Part shown: one piece after another, positions 18,387-26,203 of the stretch
Position numbering within the stretch: position 1 is the stretch's first letter
How the letters are laid out: each line of letters starts with the position of its first letter
Assembly (NCBI GenBank): GCA_020052415.1
Contig: JAGVPB010000066.1
Location: 30,209 to 94,208, forward strand
DNA from: Bacteroidales bacterium
Lineage (GTDB): Bacteria; Bacteroidota; Bacteroidia; Bacteroidales; JAADJA01
Reading direction: 5' to 3'
Length of the DNA: 64,000 nucleotides
Notes under the pieces: generated by a model
The model's database searches: none
Seen by the model: the letters and a program-made list of their open reading frames with translations, nothing else
Told to the model about the DNA's origin: nothing
Position numbers and translations under genes: made by a program

Positions 18387-18839
18387 TCATTTTAAATTAA
18401 GATAGTCAGGAATTTCGGGCAGAAAAACGTATGATTGACGGAGATAATCTATTACACAGCTATAATGGTTTAACCCATTGGTAAGAACCATGTATTTAAC
18501 CTGCAAGGCCATATTGTACCTGACAAGCTGGTCGAAAACTTCATTGCTTATTTTAACATCCGTCGCCTTGCATTCAACGATCAGTACCGGCTTTCCCCGG
18601 TTATCGTAAACCACGATATCGGTTCTCTTTTTCAGTTTGAAAAGCTTCAACCCGGCCTCAACAGAAATCAATGATTGCGGGTATTTTTTTTCAGTGATCA
18701 GATATCTTAAAACATTTTGTCTTACCCATTCCTCAGGTGTAAGGGCTACAAACTTTTTACGAAAATCGTCGAAGATTTGAGTCTTTGAATCAACTTCTCT
18801 GATCCTGAAAGAATATTCGGGCAGATTTAATTTTATCAT
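18387..18839 (-). CDS. Stand-alone HSDR_N-type restriction endonuclease-like domain protein
   Basis: 150 residues from the ATG at 18839. The frame also opens at a TTG at 18866, but a promoter -7 element overlaps that codon, so the ATG is preferred. The fold is the N-terminal nuclease domain of type I restriction HsdR subunits. TDIVVYDNRGKPVLIVECKA gives the PD-(D/E)XK Asp and Glu-x-Lys. There is no helicase domain and no hsdM or hsdS nearby, so this is not a restriction system here. Such lone proteins are frequent in Bacteroidota and of unknown role. Confidence 0.85.
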   Translation of the reverse strand: MIKLNLPEYSFRIREVDSKTQIFDDFRKKFVALTPEEWVRQNVLRYLITEKKYPQSLISVEAGLKLFKLKKRTDIVVYDNRGKPVLIVECKATDVKISNEVFDQLVRYNMALQVKYMVLTNGLNHYSCVIDYLRQSYVFLPEIPDYLNLK

Positions 18840-18863
18840 ACAGATGTATTGCCAAGCTGCTTT

Positions 18864-18892
18864 CAAAAATAGAGAATAAGAATCGTTTCCAA
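18864..18892 (-). promoter_or_regulatory. Promoter for the HSDR_N-type gene
   Basis: Minus strand: TTG (18892-18890), 18-nt spacer, TATTTTTG (18871-18864), an exact TAnnTTTG. The predicted transcript start near 18857 leaves an 18-nt leader to the ATG at 18839. It rules out the upstream TTG start at 18866. Confidence 0.6.
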
Positions 18893-18921
18893 TACTTTAA
18901 GTGTGAATTTTTCATTATTAT

Positions 18922-18951
18922 TTGCTTATCATAAAAAAAATTCTACCTTTG
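18922..18951 (+). promoter_or_regulatory. Promoter of the DUF177-rpmF-plsX-fabH operon
   Basis: TTG (18922-18924), 19-nt spacer, TACCTTTG (18944-18951): an exact match to the Bacteroidota sigma-ABfr consensus. The predicted start of transcription is about 18958. Any start codon for the first gene must lie downstream of this. Confidence 0.72.
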
Positions 18952-18977
18952 CACGCCAATTTTCAAAGCAACGTAAA

Positions 18978-19496
18978 GTGGACCATTTGAAAGATTTTAA
19001 GATCAAATTCAGAGGGTTGAGTGTTGGGGTTCATCATTACAACTGGGAAATAGACAAAAAGTTCTTTGATGCATTTGAAAATGCTGAACTGAATGACGCC
19101 AGCTTAACCACTGAGCTTGAACTCGAGAAGCAGGAACGGATGATGATCCTCAATTTTGCTATCGGGGGGGAAGTGACGGTACCCTGCGACAGATGTCTGG
19201 AAGACCTCATTTTTCCTGTTGAAATAAAAGAGGCTTACTACATCAAATTCGGAACGGAAAGACTTGAGGAATCGGAAGATGTTCTTGTAATTCCCGAATC
19301 GGAGCATCAGATTGATGTCAGTATATTGATCAATGAATATATTACGCTATCGCTTCCATTGAGAAGAGTGCACGAACCCGATGAGAACGGGAAAAATGGT
19401 TGCAATGAGGAATTACTGAAAAAGCTTGAAGAGCTGTCAGGCAAAAAAGGAACAGATCCCCGGTGGGAACAATTGAAAAATATTAAACTCGATTAA
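18978..19496 (+). CDS. DUF177 (YceD-family) protein
   Basis: 172 residues from the GTG at 18978; a TTG at 18987 is an alternative. The frame runs back to 18903, but that start lies upstream of the operon promoter and would encode an atypical N-terminus. The chosen start gives VDHLKDFKIKFRGL, the family-typical beginning. The conserved CDRCLEDL motif (Cys pair) and the C-terminal DPRWEQLKNI motif mark DUF177. YceD homologues sit next to rpmF and have been linked to 23S rRNA accumulation. The rpmF start follows 21 bp downstream, in the classic YceD-rpmF-plsX-fabH arrangement. Confidence 0.9.
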   Translation: MDHLKDFKIKFRGLSVGVHHYNWEIDKKFFDAFENAELNDASLTTELELEKQERMMILNFAIGGEVTVPCDRCLEDLIFPVEIKEAYYIKFGTERLEESEDVLVIPESEHQIDVSILINEYITLSLPLRRVHEPDENGKNGCNEELLKKLEELSGKKGTDPRWEQLKNIKLD

Positions 19497-19517
19497 AAAT
19501 TTTTAAAACATACTAAA

Positions 19518-19709
19518 ATGCCACATCCTAAACGAAGACATTCTACAACAAGAAGGGATAAACGGAGAACTCATTATAAAGCAGAAGCCCCTACACTGGC
19601 AACATGTAAAACAACCGGTGAAGTTCACCAATACCACAGGGGTTATTTTGTTGACGGAGACCTTTATTATAAAGGGAAGCTCGTTTATTCCAAAGCGGAA
19701 ACAAAGTAA
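19518..19709 (+). CDS. rpmF: 50S ribosomal protein L32
   Basis: 63 residues. MPHPKRRHSTTRRDKRRTHY is the conserved L32 N-terminus. ATCKTTGEVHQYHRG is the variant of the zinc-ribbon region: only one Cys remains, so this is a zinc-free (C-minus) type. It lies inside the DUF177-plsX operon. The start follows an A-rich stretch with no Shine-Dalgarno, as usual here. Confidence 0.96.
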   Translation: MPHPKRRHSTTRRDKRRTHYKAEAPTLATCKTTGEVHQYHRGYFVDGDLYYKGKLVYSKAETK

Positions 19710-19748
19710 GATACTCAACTGAATTATCGGATAAAATAAATTCTGCCA

Positions 19749-20705
19749 ATGAAGATTGGATTGGACGTAATGGGTGGTGATTTTGCACCCGATGTTACCA
19801 TCGAAGGGGCAATAATGGCCCTGGAAAAAATTCCTGCGTCTGACATTATTGTTTTATTTGGACCTGAGGATCTTATTTCTCAAAAATTAGCCGAAAAGAA
19901 TGGTGTTGCTTCAAAATTTATTATCGTACATTCTCCGGAAATAATCGGCATGGGCGACAAACCCATTAAAGCCTATACCCAAAAGCCCGAATCAAGTATT
20001 TCAAAGGGTTTAAAATATCTTAAACACCACGATATTGACTCGTTTGCAAGCGCCGGTAATTCAGGAGCGACAATGGTAGGCGCCATGTACAGTGTAAGTA
20101 ACATCCATGGGGTCATCAGGCCCTGTACGCTTACTCTTGTACCCAAAGAAACCGGCGGAATGAATGTGATGCTCGATATCGGTACAAATCCGGATGTTAA
20201 ACCGGATGTACTTTACCAGTTTGCCATTTTAGGCTCAATTTATTCGAAATATATATTAGGCATCAACGATCCTAAGGTCGGGTTAATGAATGTTGGAGAA
20301 GAAGAGGAGAAAGGAAATCTCACCTGTCAGGCGGCCTATCCGCTGATGAAAGATTCAAAGGATTTTAATTTTTACGGGAATATCGAAGGCCGCGACCTTT
20401 TCAAGAATAAAGCGGATGTGATTGTTTGCGATGGTTTTACAGGTAATGTTTTGCTGAAAGCCATGGAAGCCGTTTACCGGATGATGATGAAGCGCAGACT
20501 GGTAGATGATTTCTTCGAAAAGTTCAATTATGAAATTTATGGCGGTAGCCCTATACTCGGCGTTAATGCTCCGGTAATTATCGGACATGGAATTTCGAGC
20601 AGCAAAGCCATTTTGAACATGATACTCCTCTCAAAAGAGATCCATGATGCGGGTCTTACCAAAAAGATCAAAAGAGCCATGACCAACTATATGGAAAGCA
20701 AATAA
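19749..20705 (+). CDS. plsX: Phosphate acyltransferase PlsX
   Basis: 318 residues. It converts acyl-ACP and phosphate to acyl-phosphate for phosphatidic acid synthesis. It begins with the canonical MKIGLDVMGGDFAP. Further family motifs are SAGNSGATM, DIGTNPDVKP, NVGEEEEKGN and CDGFTGNVLLK. It lies 39 bp after rpmF and 41 bp before fabH, so fatty-acid and phospholipid synthesis are coupled in one operon. Cytosolic or peripheral. Confidence 0.97.
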   Translation: MKIGLDVMGGDFAPDVTIEGAIMALEKIPASDIIVLFGPEDLISQKLAEKNGVASKFIIVHSPEIIGMGDKPIKAYTQKPESSISKGLKYLKHHDIDSFASAGNSGATMVGAMYSVSNIHGVIRPCTLTLVPKETGGMNVMLDIGTNPDVKPDVLYQFAILGSIYSKYILGINDPKVGLMNVGEEEEKGNLTCQAAYPLMKDSKDFNFYGNIEGRDLFKNKADVIVCDGFTGNVLLKAMEAVYRMMMKRRLVDDFFEKFNYEIYGGSPILGVNAPVIIGHGISSSKAILNMILLSKEIHDAGLTKKIKRAMTNYMESK

Positions 20706-20746
20706 ACGCTACTTTTGAACCCTCGTAATTAATTCATATCCGTTAA

Positions 20747-21772
20747 ATGACAAAGATTAGAGCTGCTGTAACCGGTGTTTATGCTTATGCTCCAGAAACT
20801 ATTCTTACCAACCGACAACTCGAATCCATGGTGGATACCAGTGATGAATGGATCACTTCGCGTACCGGGATTAAAGAACGAAGAATTCTTTCAGGAGACG
20901 GGTTAGGAACTTCGGATATGGCCGTTGAAGCAGTAATTGGGCTTCTTAAAAAAACAGGAACCTCTCCCGACGATATAGAACTTGTAATTTGTGCTACTGT
21001 TACTCCCGACATGCAGTTCCCGGCGACAGCCAATATAATCTGCGATAAGGCAGGAATTAAAAAAGCCTTTAGTTTTGATCTGAACGCCGCCTGTTCAGGA
21101 TTTATTTATGCAATCATTACAGCTTCCAAATTCATTGAATCCGGCGGATATAAAAAAGTCCTGGTTGTGGGCGCTGATAAAATGTCGAGCATCGTTGATT
21201 ATACTGACCGGCAAACTTGTATAATTTTTGGTGATGCAGCCGGAGCAATATTAATGGAGCCTGCACAAAACGGTTATGGTATCATTGATTCTATATTAAA
21301 AACCGATGGATCGGGGAGAGTTCATCTTCATCAGAAAGCCGGCGGTTCAATTAAACCGGCTTCGCACCAAACAGTTGATGCTAAAGAACATTTTATTTAC
21401 CAGGAAGGGCAGGCTGTATTTAAATTTGCAGTAATCGGCATGGCTGATGTATCGGCCGAGATCATGGAACGAAATAACCTTAAAGCTGAAGACGTCGCAT
21501 GGCTGGTTCCGCACCAGGCCAATCTCAGGATCATAGATGCTACTGCACGACGAATGGGACTGGATGCCTGCAAGGTGATGGTTAATATTCAGCGGTACGG
21601 AAATACAACCAACGGCACGATCCCGATGTGCCTTTACGAATGGGAAAACAAGCTTAAACCCGGGGATAACATCATTCTTTCAGCTTTTGGCGGCGGTTTT
21701 ACCTGGGGCGCTATTTACCTGAAATGGGCGTACAACGGAGAGGGGAAAGTAAAAATATCAAACTGCAAATGA
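20747..21772 (+). CDS. fabH: 3-oxoacyl-ACP synthase III
   Basis: 341 residues. It initiates fatty-acid synthesis by condensing acetyl-CoA with malonyl-ACP. The catalytic triad is Cys116 (AACSGF), His256 (VPHQANLRI) and Asn286 (YGNTTNG). The FGDAAGAIL and C-terminal SAFGGGFTWGAIYLKW motifs are intact. It is the last gene of the operon and convergent with the dus gene; the 49-bp gap holds no clear terminator. Confidence 0.97.
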   Translation: MTKIRAAVTGVYAYAPETILTNRQLESMVDTSDEWITSRTGIKERRILSGDGLGTSDMAVEAVIGLLKKTGTSPDDIELVICATVTPDMQFPATANIICDKAGIKKAFSFDLNAACSGFIYAIITASKFIESGGYKKVLVVGADKMSSIVDYTDRQTCIIFGDAAGAILMEPAQNGYGIIDSILKTDGSGRVHLHQKAGGSIKPASHQTVDAKEHFIYQEGQAVFKFAVIGMADVSAEIMERNNLKAEDVAWLVPHQANLRIIDATARRMGLDACKVMVNIQRYGNTTNGTIPMCLYEWENKLKPGDNIILSAFGGGFTWGAIYLKWAYNGEGKVKISNCK

Positions 21773-21821
21773 CAAAGTAAAAAGTATCTGACCCTTCCTT
21801 TTGCCATTAAACTTTCAGTTT

Positions 21822-22811
21822 TTAACGTTTCACTTCATTCAGGATATTCCGGACTTCTTCTGTTGCATGCGTTTCCATTAGCCTCGCTCTTAACGGATGG
21901 GCTCCCGGAAATCCGTTGGTATAGATTTTAAAGAATCGTTTTAATGTGGCAAAATTTTTACCTGTTCCCCATGTTCTGGTAAAAAGTTCAGTATGTTTCC
22001 AAAGGAGTTCGAGTTTTTCTTGAGGAGTTTTTTCATCTGAATTTCGATTGAAAAACCAGGGATTATGAAATATTCCCCGCCCTATCATTATTCCGTCAAC
22101 ATCATATTCTTTTGCTTTTGAATAGCCGTCTTCCCTGGAAAAAACATCACCATTACCGTGGATAAGTGTTTCAGGATTTAATTTATCACGCAGGGCTACT
22201 GCTTTCTTTACCTCATTCCAATCGGCCAAACCCTCAGATTGCTGTTTTTGTGTTCTGCCATGAACGGTGATCAGTGCAGGATGACATTCAAGCAATTGTG
22301 CGATCCATTCTTCGGTGATCACTTTATTAAGGCCAATTCTCGTTTTAATGCTCACCGGTAAATTAGATCCTTCTTTAGTTGCCAGAACAATCTCCTTTGC
22401 AAGCGCCGGCTGTGCAATAAGAGCAGAGCATCCTCCCTGCTTCACAATTTTCTTTACCGGACAGCCCATGTTAATGTCAATACCGTCGAATTGGCTTTCT
22501 TCACAAATCAATTTTGCGGCCTGATAAAACTTTTCAGGGTGGGTTCCCCATATCTGGGCAACAATTTTTACATTTTTTCCGGTAAGCAATTTTCGTTCGG
22601 TATCATTGATCTGTAAGCGATGTCGCACCTTTGGCCCTCCGATCTCATGACAAAGACCATCCGTTGAAATAAATTCACTGAACAGCACATGCAGATATCC
22701 CGGATCAGAAATGCTCAAAACGATTTCCCTGAAGACGGTATCGGTAACATCTTCCATAGGGGCAAGCGTAAATACAGGCCGAGCAAGTTCTTTCCAGAAA
22801 TTACGAATCAT
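21822..22811 (-). CDS. dus: tRNA-dihydrouridine synthase
   Basis: 329-residue FMN-dependent TIM-barrel enzyme that reduces uridine in tRNA D-loops. LAPMEDVTD starts the FMN-binding strand. Catalytic Cys117 is in NMGCPVKKI. KTRIGL, HGRTQKQ and GNGDVFS supply further FMN and RNA contacts. It cannot be placed in DusA, DusB or DusC with confidence. A TAATTTTG element lies directly before the ATG (see finding on leaderless transcripts). Convergent with fabH. Confidence 0.93.
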   Translation of the reverse strand: MIRNFWKELARPVFTLAPMEDVTDTVFREIVLSISDPGYLHVLFSEFISTDGLCHEIGGPKVRHRLQINDTERKLLTGKNVKIVAQIWGTHPEKFYQAAKLICEESQFDGIDINMGCPVKKIVKQGGCSALIAQPALAKEIVLATKEGSNLPVSIKTRIGLNKVITEEWIAQLLECHPALITVHGRTQKQQSEGLADWNEVKKAVALRDKLNPETLIHGNGDVFSREDGYSKAKEYDVDGIMIGRGIFHNPWFFNRNSDEKTPQEKLELLWKHTELFTRTWGTGKNFATLKRFFKIYTNGFPGAHPLRARLMETHATEEVRNILNEVKR

Positions 22812-22815
22812 GCGG

Positions 22816-22823
22816 CAAAATTA
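22816..22823 (-). promoter_or_regulatory. -7 element abutting the dus start
   Basis: Minus strand TAATTTTG, exact TAnnTTTG, ends 5 bp before the first base of the dus ATG (22811). If used, the mRNA would start at or just before the ATG. No TTG is seen at 17-21 nt upstream, so it is weaker than the example at 60353-60380. Confidence 0.35.
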
Positions 22824-22885
22824 ACCTTTCCGGAAATAGAAAAGATATTACAACAAGAGGATCAGATTAAATCAAGGCTATCAAA

Positions 22886-23917
22886 CTAAAATAGCGGGTG
22901 GAAATATTGCATGGTATAAAACGACAGTGCAGCAACAAGAGCTGCAGCAGGGATAGTTAATACCCATGCAAGAACGATATTAAAAGCGATTTTCCATTTA
23001 ATTCCAGAAATATTTGTAACAGAGCCCACACCGATGATAGAACCCGAAATTGTATGAGTGGTCGAAATAGGAATGCCTAAGTGAGTCGCCAAAAAGATGG
23101 TTAGCGCTCCGCCTGTTTCGGCACAGAATCCGTGAACCGGTTTAAGTTTCGTCAGTTTCATTCCCATGGTTTTCACTATTCTCCAACCTCCAAAGGCAGT
23201 ACCGACAGCCATAGCAAGGTGACATGACAGGATAATCCATAATGTATTCCAATGGTAAATGGAAAGTTGAACATCCGGCTGGAAAATACCGGCAGCCAGC
23301 AATAGGGCTACAATCACTCCCATCGTTTTTTGTGCATCATTTCCTCCGTGTCCGAGTGAATATAATGCCGCAGAAACAAACTGTCCTTTTCTGAAAACAT
23401 TATCAACCTTTTTTGGTGACCATCTGGAAAAAATCCAATATACAATTACCATAAATATAAAACCAAGGGCAACACCGATCAGCGGGGCAATGGGAATAAA
23501 TGTTGCTGTTTCAACAAGTTTATGCCAGTTAATCACGTCCATACCCTCATAGGCAATACCAGCACCTACAAGTCCACCGATAAGGGCGTGCGAAGAACTT
23601 GTCGGGAGGCCAAGCCACCAGGTAATGATATCCCAGATAATTGCGCCAAGCAATGCAGCCAATACTACATAAACAAATGCAGGATCAACCGAATCAATTT
23701 TTACAATTTTCGCTATTGTATTGGCAACCTTTGGCGCAAATACAAACATAGCAATAAAATTGAAAAAGGCAGCCCATAAAACTGCAAACTTCGGTGAAAG
23801 TACTTTCGTTGAAACTATCGTTGCAATAGAGTTTGCTGCATCATGAAATCCATTTACCACATCAAACAAGAGCGCCAGGATGACTGTGATTATAACAATG
23901 GTCATTATACCATCCAT
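22886..23917 (-). CDS. pit: Inorganic phosphate transporter, PiT family
   Basis: 343 residues with about 10 hydrophobic segments. The duplicated PiT signature is present as NGFHDAANSIATIVSTK (about 22-38) and LGHGGNDAQKTMG (about residue 190). PTSSSHALIGG and STTHTISGSI mark the paired conserved loops. It takes up phosphate with H+ or Na+. It follows a DUF47 gene by 31 bp on the same strand; the DUF47-Pit pair is a well-known arrangement in which DUF47 modulates the transporter. Confidence 0.95.
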   Translation of the reverse strand: MDGIMTIVIITVILALLFDVVNGFHDAANSIATIVSTKVLSPKFAVLWAAFFNFIAMFVFAPKVANTIAKIVKIDSVDPAFVYVVLAALLGAIIWDIITWWLGLPTSSSHALIGGLVGAGIAYEGMDVINWHKLVETATFIPIAPLIGVALGFIFMVIVYWIFSRWSPKKVDNVFRKGQFVSAALYSLGHGGNDAQKTMGVIVALLLAAGIFQPDVQLSIYHWNTLWIILSCHLAMAVGTAFGGWRIVKTMGMKLTKLKPVHGFCAETGGALTIFLATHLGIPISTTHTISGSIIGVGSVTNISGIKWKIAFNIVLAWVLTIPAAALVAALSFYTMQYFHPLF

Positions 23918-23948
23918 GAAATAAAATTTATAGGTAAATTATCGGGTT

Positions 23949-24572
23949 TTATGAATTATCAATCATTATACTTTCAATGATATTGGCTACTTTTTCCATA
24001 CGGTCAACCGCTTTTTCGAGCCTTGCGTAAATCTCTTTCCATTTGATCAGAAGCATGATATCCTCCTGATGATAAAGGCTGGCAATGGCATTGCGCAGAA
24101 TTTCATCCGACTGGTATTCCAGTTCATGAACCTTAACACAATTCTGACGCATTTCCGGGTGTTTCTTTATTCTACGGAGGCCTTTTACTGCGGCTTCTAT
24201 TTCTAATGCGCACGACATAATGATCTGAGCAAATTCAATGGTTTCGTGCCTGATATCATTGATCTCATAATGGGTCAGCCTGAAGGTTGCAGCATTGATG
24301 TCATCAGAAAAGTTATCCAACCCTTTTAAAAGCTGGAAAATGTCGTCCCGGTCGAATGGAGTAATAAAAGTCCGGTGAAGCAAATCAATGCTTGTACGTG
24401 TAATTCTTTCGCCTTCACGCTCAAGCTTTTTAATTTCGAGCGATGATTCGATGATGTTTTTGTTTCCTTCGACCATCTTCAGGAATATCTTACTGACCTG
24501 AACATTCAGCGTAGTAAGTTTTTCGAAATAGTCGTAAAAAGCGACTTCTTTTGGAAGGATTCCCCTAAACAT
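23949..24572 (-). CDS. DUF47 (TIGR00153-type) PhoU-like regulator
   Basis: 207 residues, all-helical PhoU-like protein. Family features include the FRGILPKEVAFYDYFEKL start, the TPFDRDDIFQLLKGLDNFSDDI segment with conserved acidic residues, and the C-terminal YARLEKAVDRMEKVANIIESI. It is the promoter-proximal gene of the DUF47-pit pair and likely regulates phosphate flux through Pit. Cytosolic. A TAATTTTG box lies 41 bp upstream of the ATG. Confidence 0.93.
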   Translation of the reverse strand: MFRGILPKEVAFYDYFEKLTTLNVQVSKIFLKMVEGNKNIIESSLEIKKLEREGERITRTSIDLLHRTFITPFDRDDIFQLLKGLDNFSDDINAATFRLTHYEINDIRHETIEFAQIIMSCALEIEAAVKGLRRIKKHPEMRQNCVKVHELEYQSDEILRNAIASLYHQEDIMLLIKWKEIYARLEKAVDRMEKVANIIESIMIDNS

Positions 24573-24612
24573 AGTGTAAGTTTTTCTTAATTAATTGTTA
24601 ATTTTCTTACAC

Positions 24613-24620
24613 CAAAATTA
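24613..24620 (-). promoter_or_regulatory. -7 element for the DUF47-pit operon
   Basis: Minus strand TAATTTTG, exact TAnnTTTG. The predicted start of transcription near 24607 gives a leader of about 35 nt. The expected -33 TTG is at a poor spacing (13 nt), so support rests on the -7 box. Confidence 0.35.
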
Positions 24621-24747
24621 TTCATTTAAATTACAAAAAGTGCTGTGCTTTGTAATATTAATATAAAATTAACATTGGAACCGGTTAGGCACTGATTGAA
24701 TTTTGGTTCTGATAAAAAAACTTAATTAAAATGTAAAGCTCAAACTG

Positions 24748-26070
24748 TCAATTTGGGTCAATATGAACATCGTTAACTTCTGTCTGCGGTTCACCTTTAT
24801 GAGGTGCATGAGGATGCCAGCCAACGATACCAAGCATTACAAAAAATCCAAAAACATAAGCCAAAGCCACATGCCATCCTCTCTTCAGATAGCTGAAAGT
24901 ATTTTTTGCTTCGGGATACATATTGGACAGTGCAACTCCGGCAGATGAGCCAAACCATATCATTGAACCGCCAAAACCCACTGAATAGGCAAGCATTCCC
25001 CAGTCATAACCACCCTGGTCGAGGCAAAGTTTAGTAAGCGGGATGTTATCAAACACAGCCGATACAAATCCCAAAATAAAAGCCGACTGCCAGGAAGCGG
25101 GCGGTAATTCTTCGACAGGCATCAGGGATGCACTGGTGACGAGAGACATCAGGAAAACCGTGCCTTTCCATGAATTTTTCATTTCATGCCAGGGAGTCTT
25201 TCGGAACAATGTTCCAAATAGGATTGCGATCCAAACACCGGCTGCCGGAAAATCGAGAAGATAGTTAGTAGAAATTGCACCGACTAAAATGAGACCGACT
25301 ATAAATAGCTTTCCTTTGTCAACAGTAACCTTTTTAACCGGATCTTTTAAAATCCTTTGGAACCTGTCCTGTTGCATCGAACCGAATATGCCAAATATGA
25401 TGAATGCTCCAATGGATGCGATAAAAGCAGGGAAAACCCATACCGGATTCACTCCATCTATCCACATAAGTGTAGTTGTCGTATCTCCCACGACACTTCC
25501 GGCTCCACCGGCATTGCTGGCCGCGACGATAGCCGCCAAAAAACCGAGATGCACCTTTCCTTTGTAAACCACCATGGCAATGGTTCCCCCAATCATGGCA
25601 GCAGCTATATTATCGAGGAAGGACGAAAGCACCATAATAAGGAAAAGCAAAACCAGCCCGCCCTTCCAGTCATCCGGCAGGAATTTGGGAAGCAGATCGG
25701 GCAATTGGGATTCTTCAAAATGCTTCGCCAGAATTGCAAAGCCAAACAACAACCCCAACAGGTTCAGTAAAATCCTCCATTCACCTTCTTCGTGTTCGCC
25801 ACCGAAAAAGTGCTCCGCAGTATTAAATGCAGGATCAAATATCAGTTTAAAAGCCATGATCACAACCAGACCCGTTAGAGCTACATACATAGTCTGTTTG
25901 TGAAAAAGCGCTACACACAAAAGAGTCAGCCCAAATAATATGAACTCAATTCTGATGGGTCCAATCGAAGGAATTGATGACGAACCAGCGGCATGAAGGA
26001 GTGCCGGAAATAATATTAATGACAATATTAGCAGAATGGGTTTTATACCTTGATATTTATTTATTTTCAT
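24748..26070 (-). CDS. NhaD/ArsB-type sodium:proton antiporter-like transporter
   Basis: 440 residues, N-terminal signal-like helix, then about 11-12 transmembrane segments. The citrate transporter/NhaD superfamily pattern is seen in SSFLDNIAAAMIGGTIA, ASNAGGAGSVVGDTTTTLMWIDG and AVFDNIPLTKL, the paired D-N motifs used for ion coupling. Na+/H+ exchange is the best guess but another anion cannot be excluded. The C-terminal tail is hydrophilic and His-rich. It has its own TATTTTTG promoter box, so it is probably separate from the YfcC operon upstream. Confidence 0.82.
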   Translation of the reverse strand: MKINKYQGIKPILLILSLILFPALLHAAGSSSIPSIGPIRIEFILFGLTLLCVALFHKQTMYVALTGLVVIMAFKLIFDPAFNTAEHFFGGEHEEGEWRILLNLLGLLFGFAILAKHFEESQLPDLLPKFLPDDWKGGLVLLFLIMVLSSFLDNIAAAMIGGTIAMVVYKGKVHLGFLAAIVAASNAGGAGSVVGDTTTTLMWIDGVNPVWVFPAFIASIGAFIIFGIFGSMQQDRFQRILKDPVKKVTVDKGKLFIVGLILVGAISTNYLLDFPAAGVWIAILFGTLFRKTPWHEMKNSWKGTVFLMSLVTSASLMPVEELPPASWQSAFILGFVSAVFDNIPLTKLCLDQGGYDWGMLAYSVGFGGSMIWFGSSAGVALSNMYPEAKNTFSYLKRGWHVALAYVFGFFVMLGIVGWHPHAPHKGEPQTEVNDVHIDPN

Positions 26071-26126
26071 CGTAAGCTAATTTTCAAAATTGATTGACTT
26101 TCTTTAAGTGAACTTTTATAAACAGG

Positions 26127-26134
26127 CAAAAATA
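26127..26134 (-). promoter_or_regulatory. -7 element for the NhaD/ArsB-type transporter
   Basis: Minus strand TATTTTTG, exact TAnnTTTG. The predicted transcript start is near 26121 with a leader of about 50 nt. No well-spaced TTG upstream. Confidence 0.35.
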
Positions 26135-26203
26135 GAAGGAAAGATTATCCACACATGGTTTGTAAGAAAATATTTTTGATTTGTCTCGATTCTGGGGATT
26201 AAA

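Noticed and set aside
18387..18839. Restriction-modification or defence system around the HSDR_N protein
   Set aside because: Neighbours are a universal stress protein and the fatty-acid operon. No methylase, specificity or helicase gene is present, so a defence island is not supported.
25357..25770. 137-codon plus-strand frame within the NhaD/ArsB-type transporter
   Set aside because: Antisense shadow of a membrane protein gene; composition reflects the complement of hydrophobic codons.
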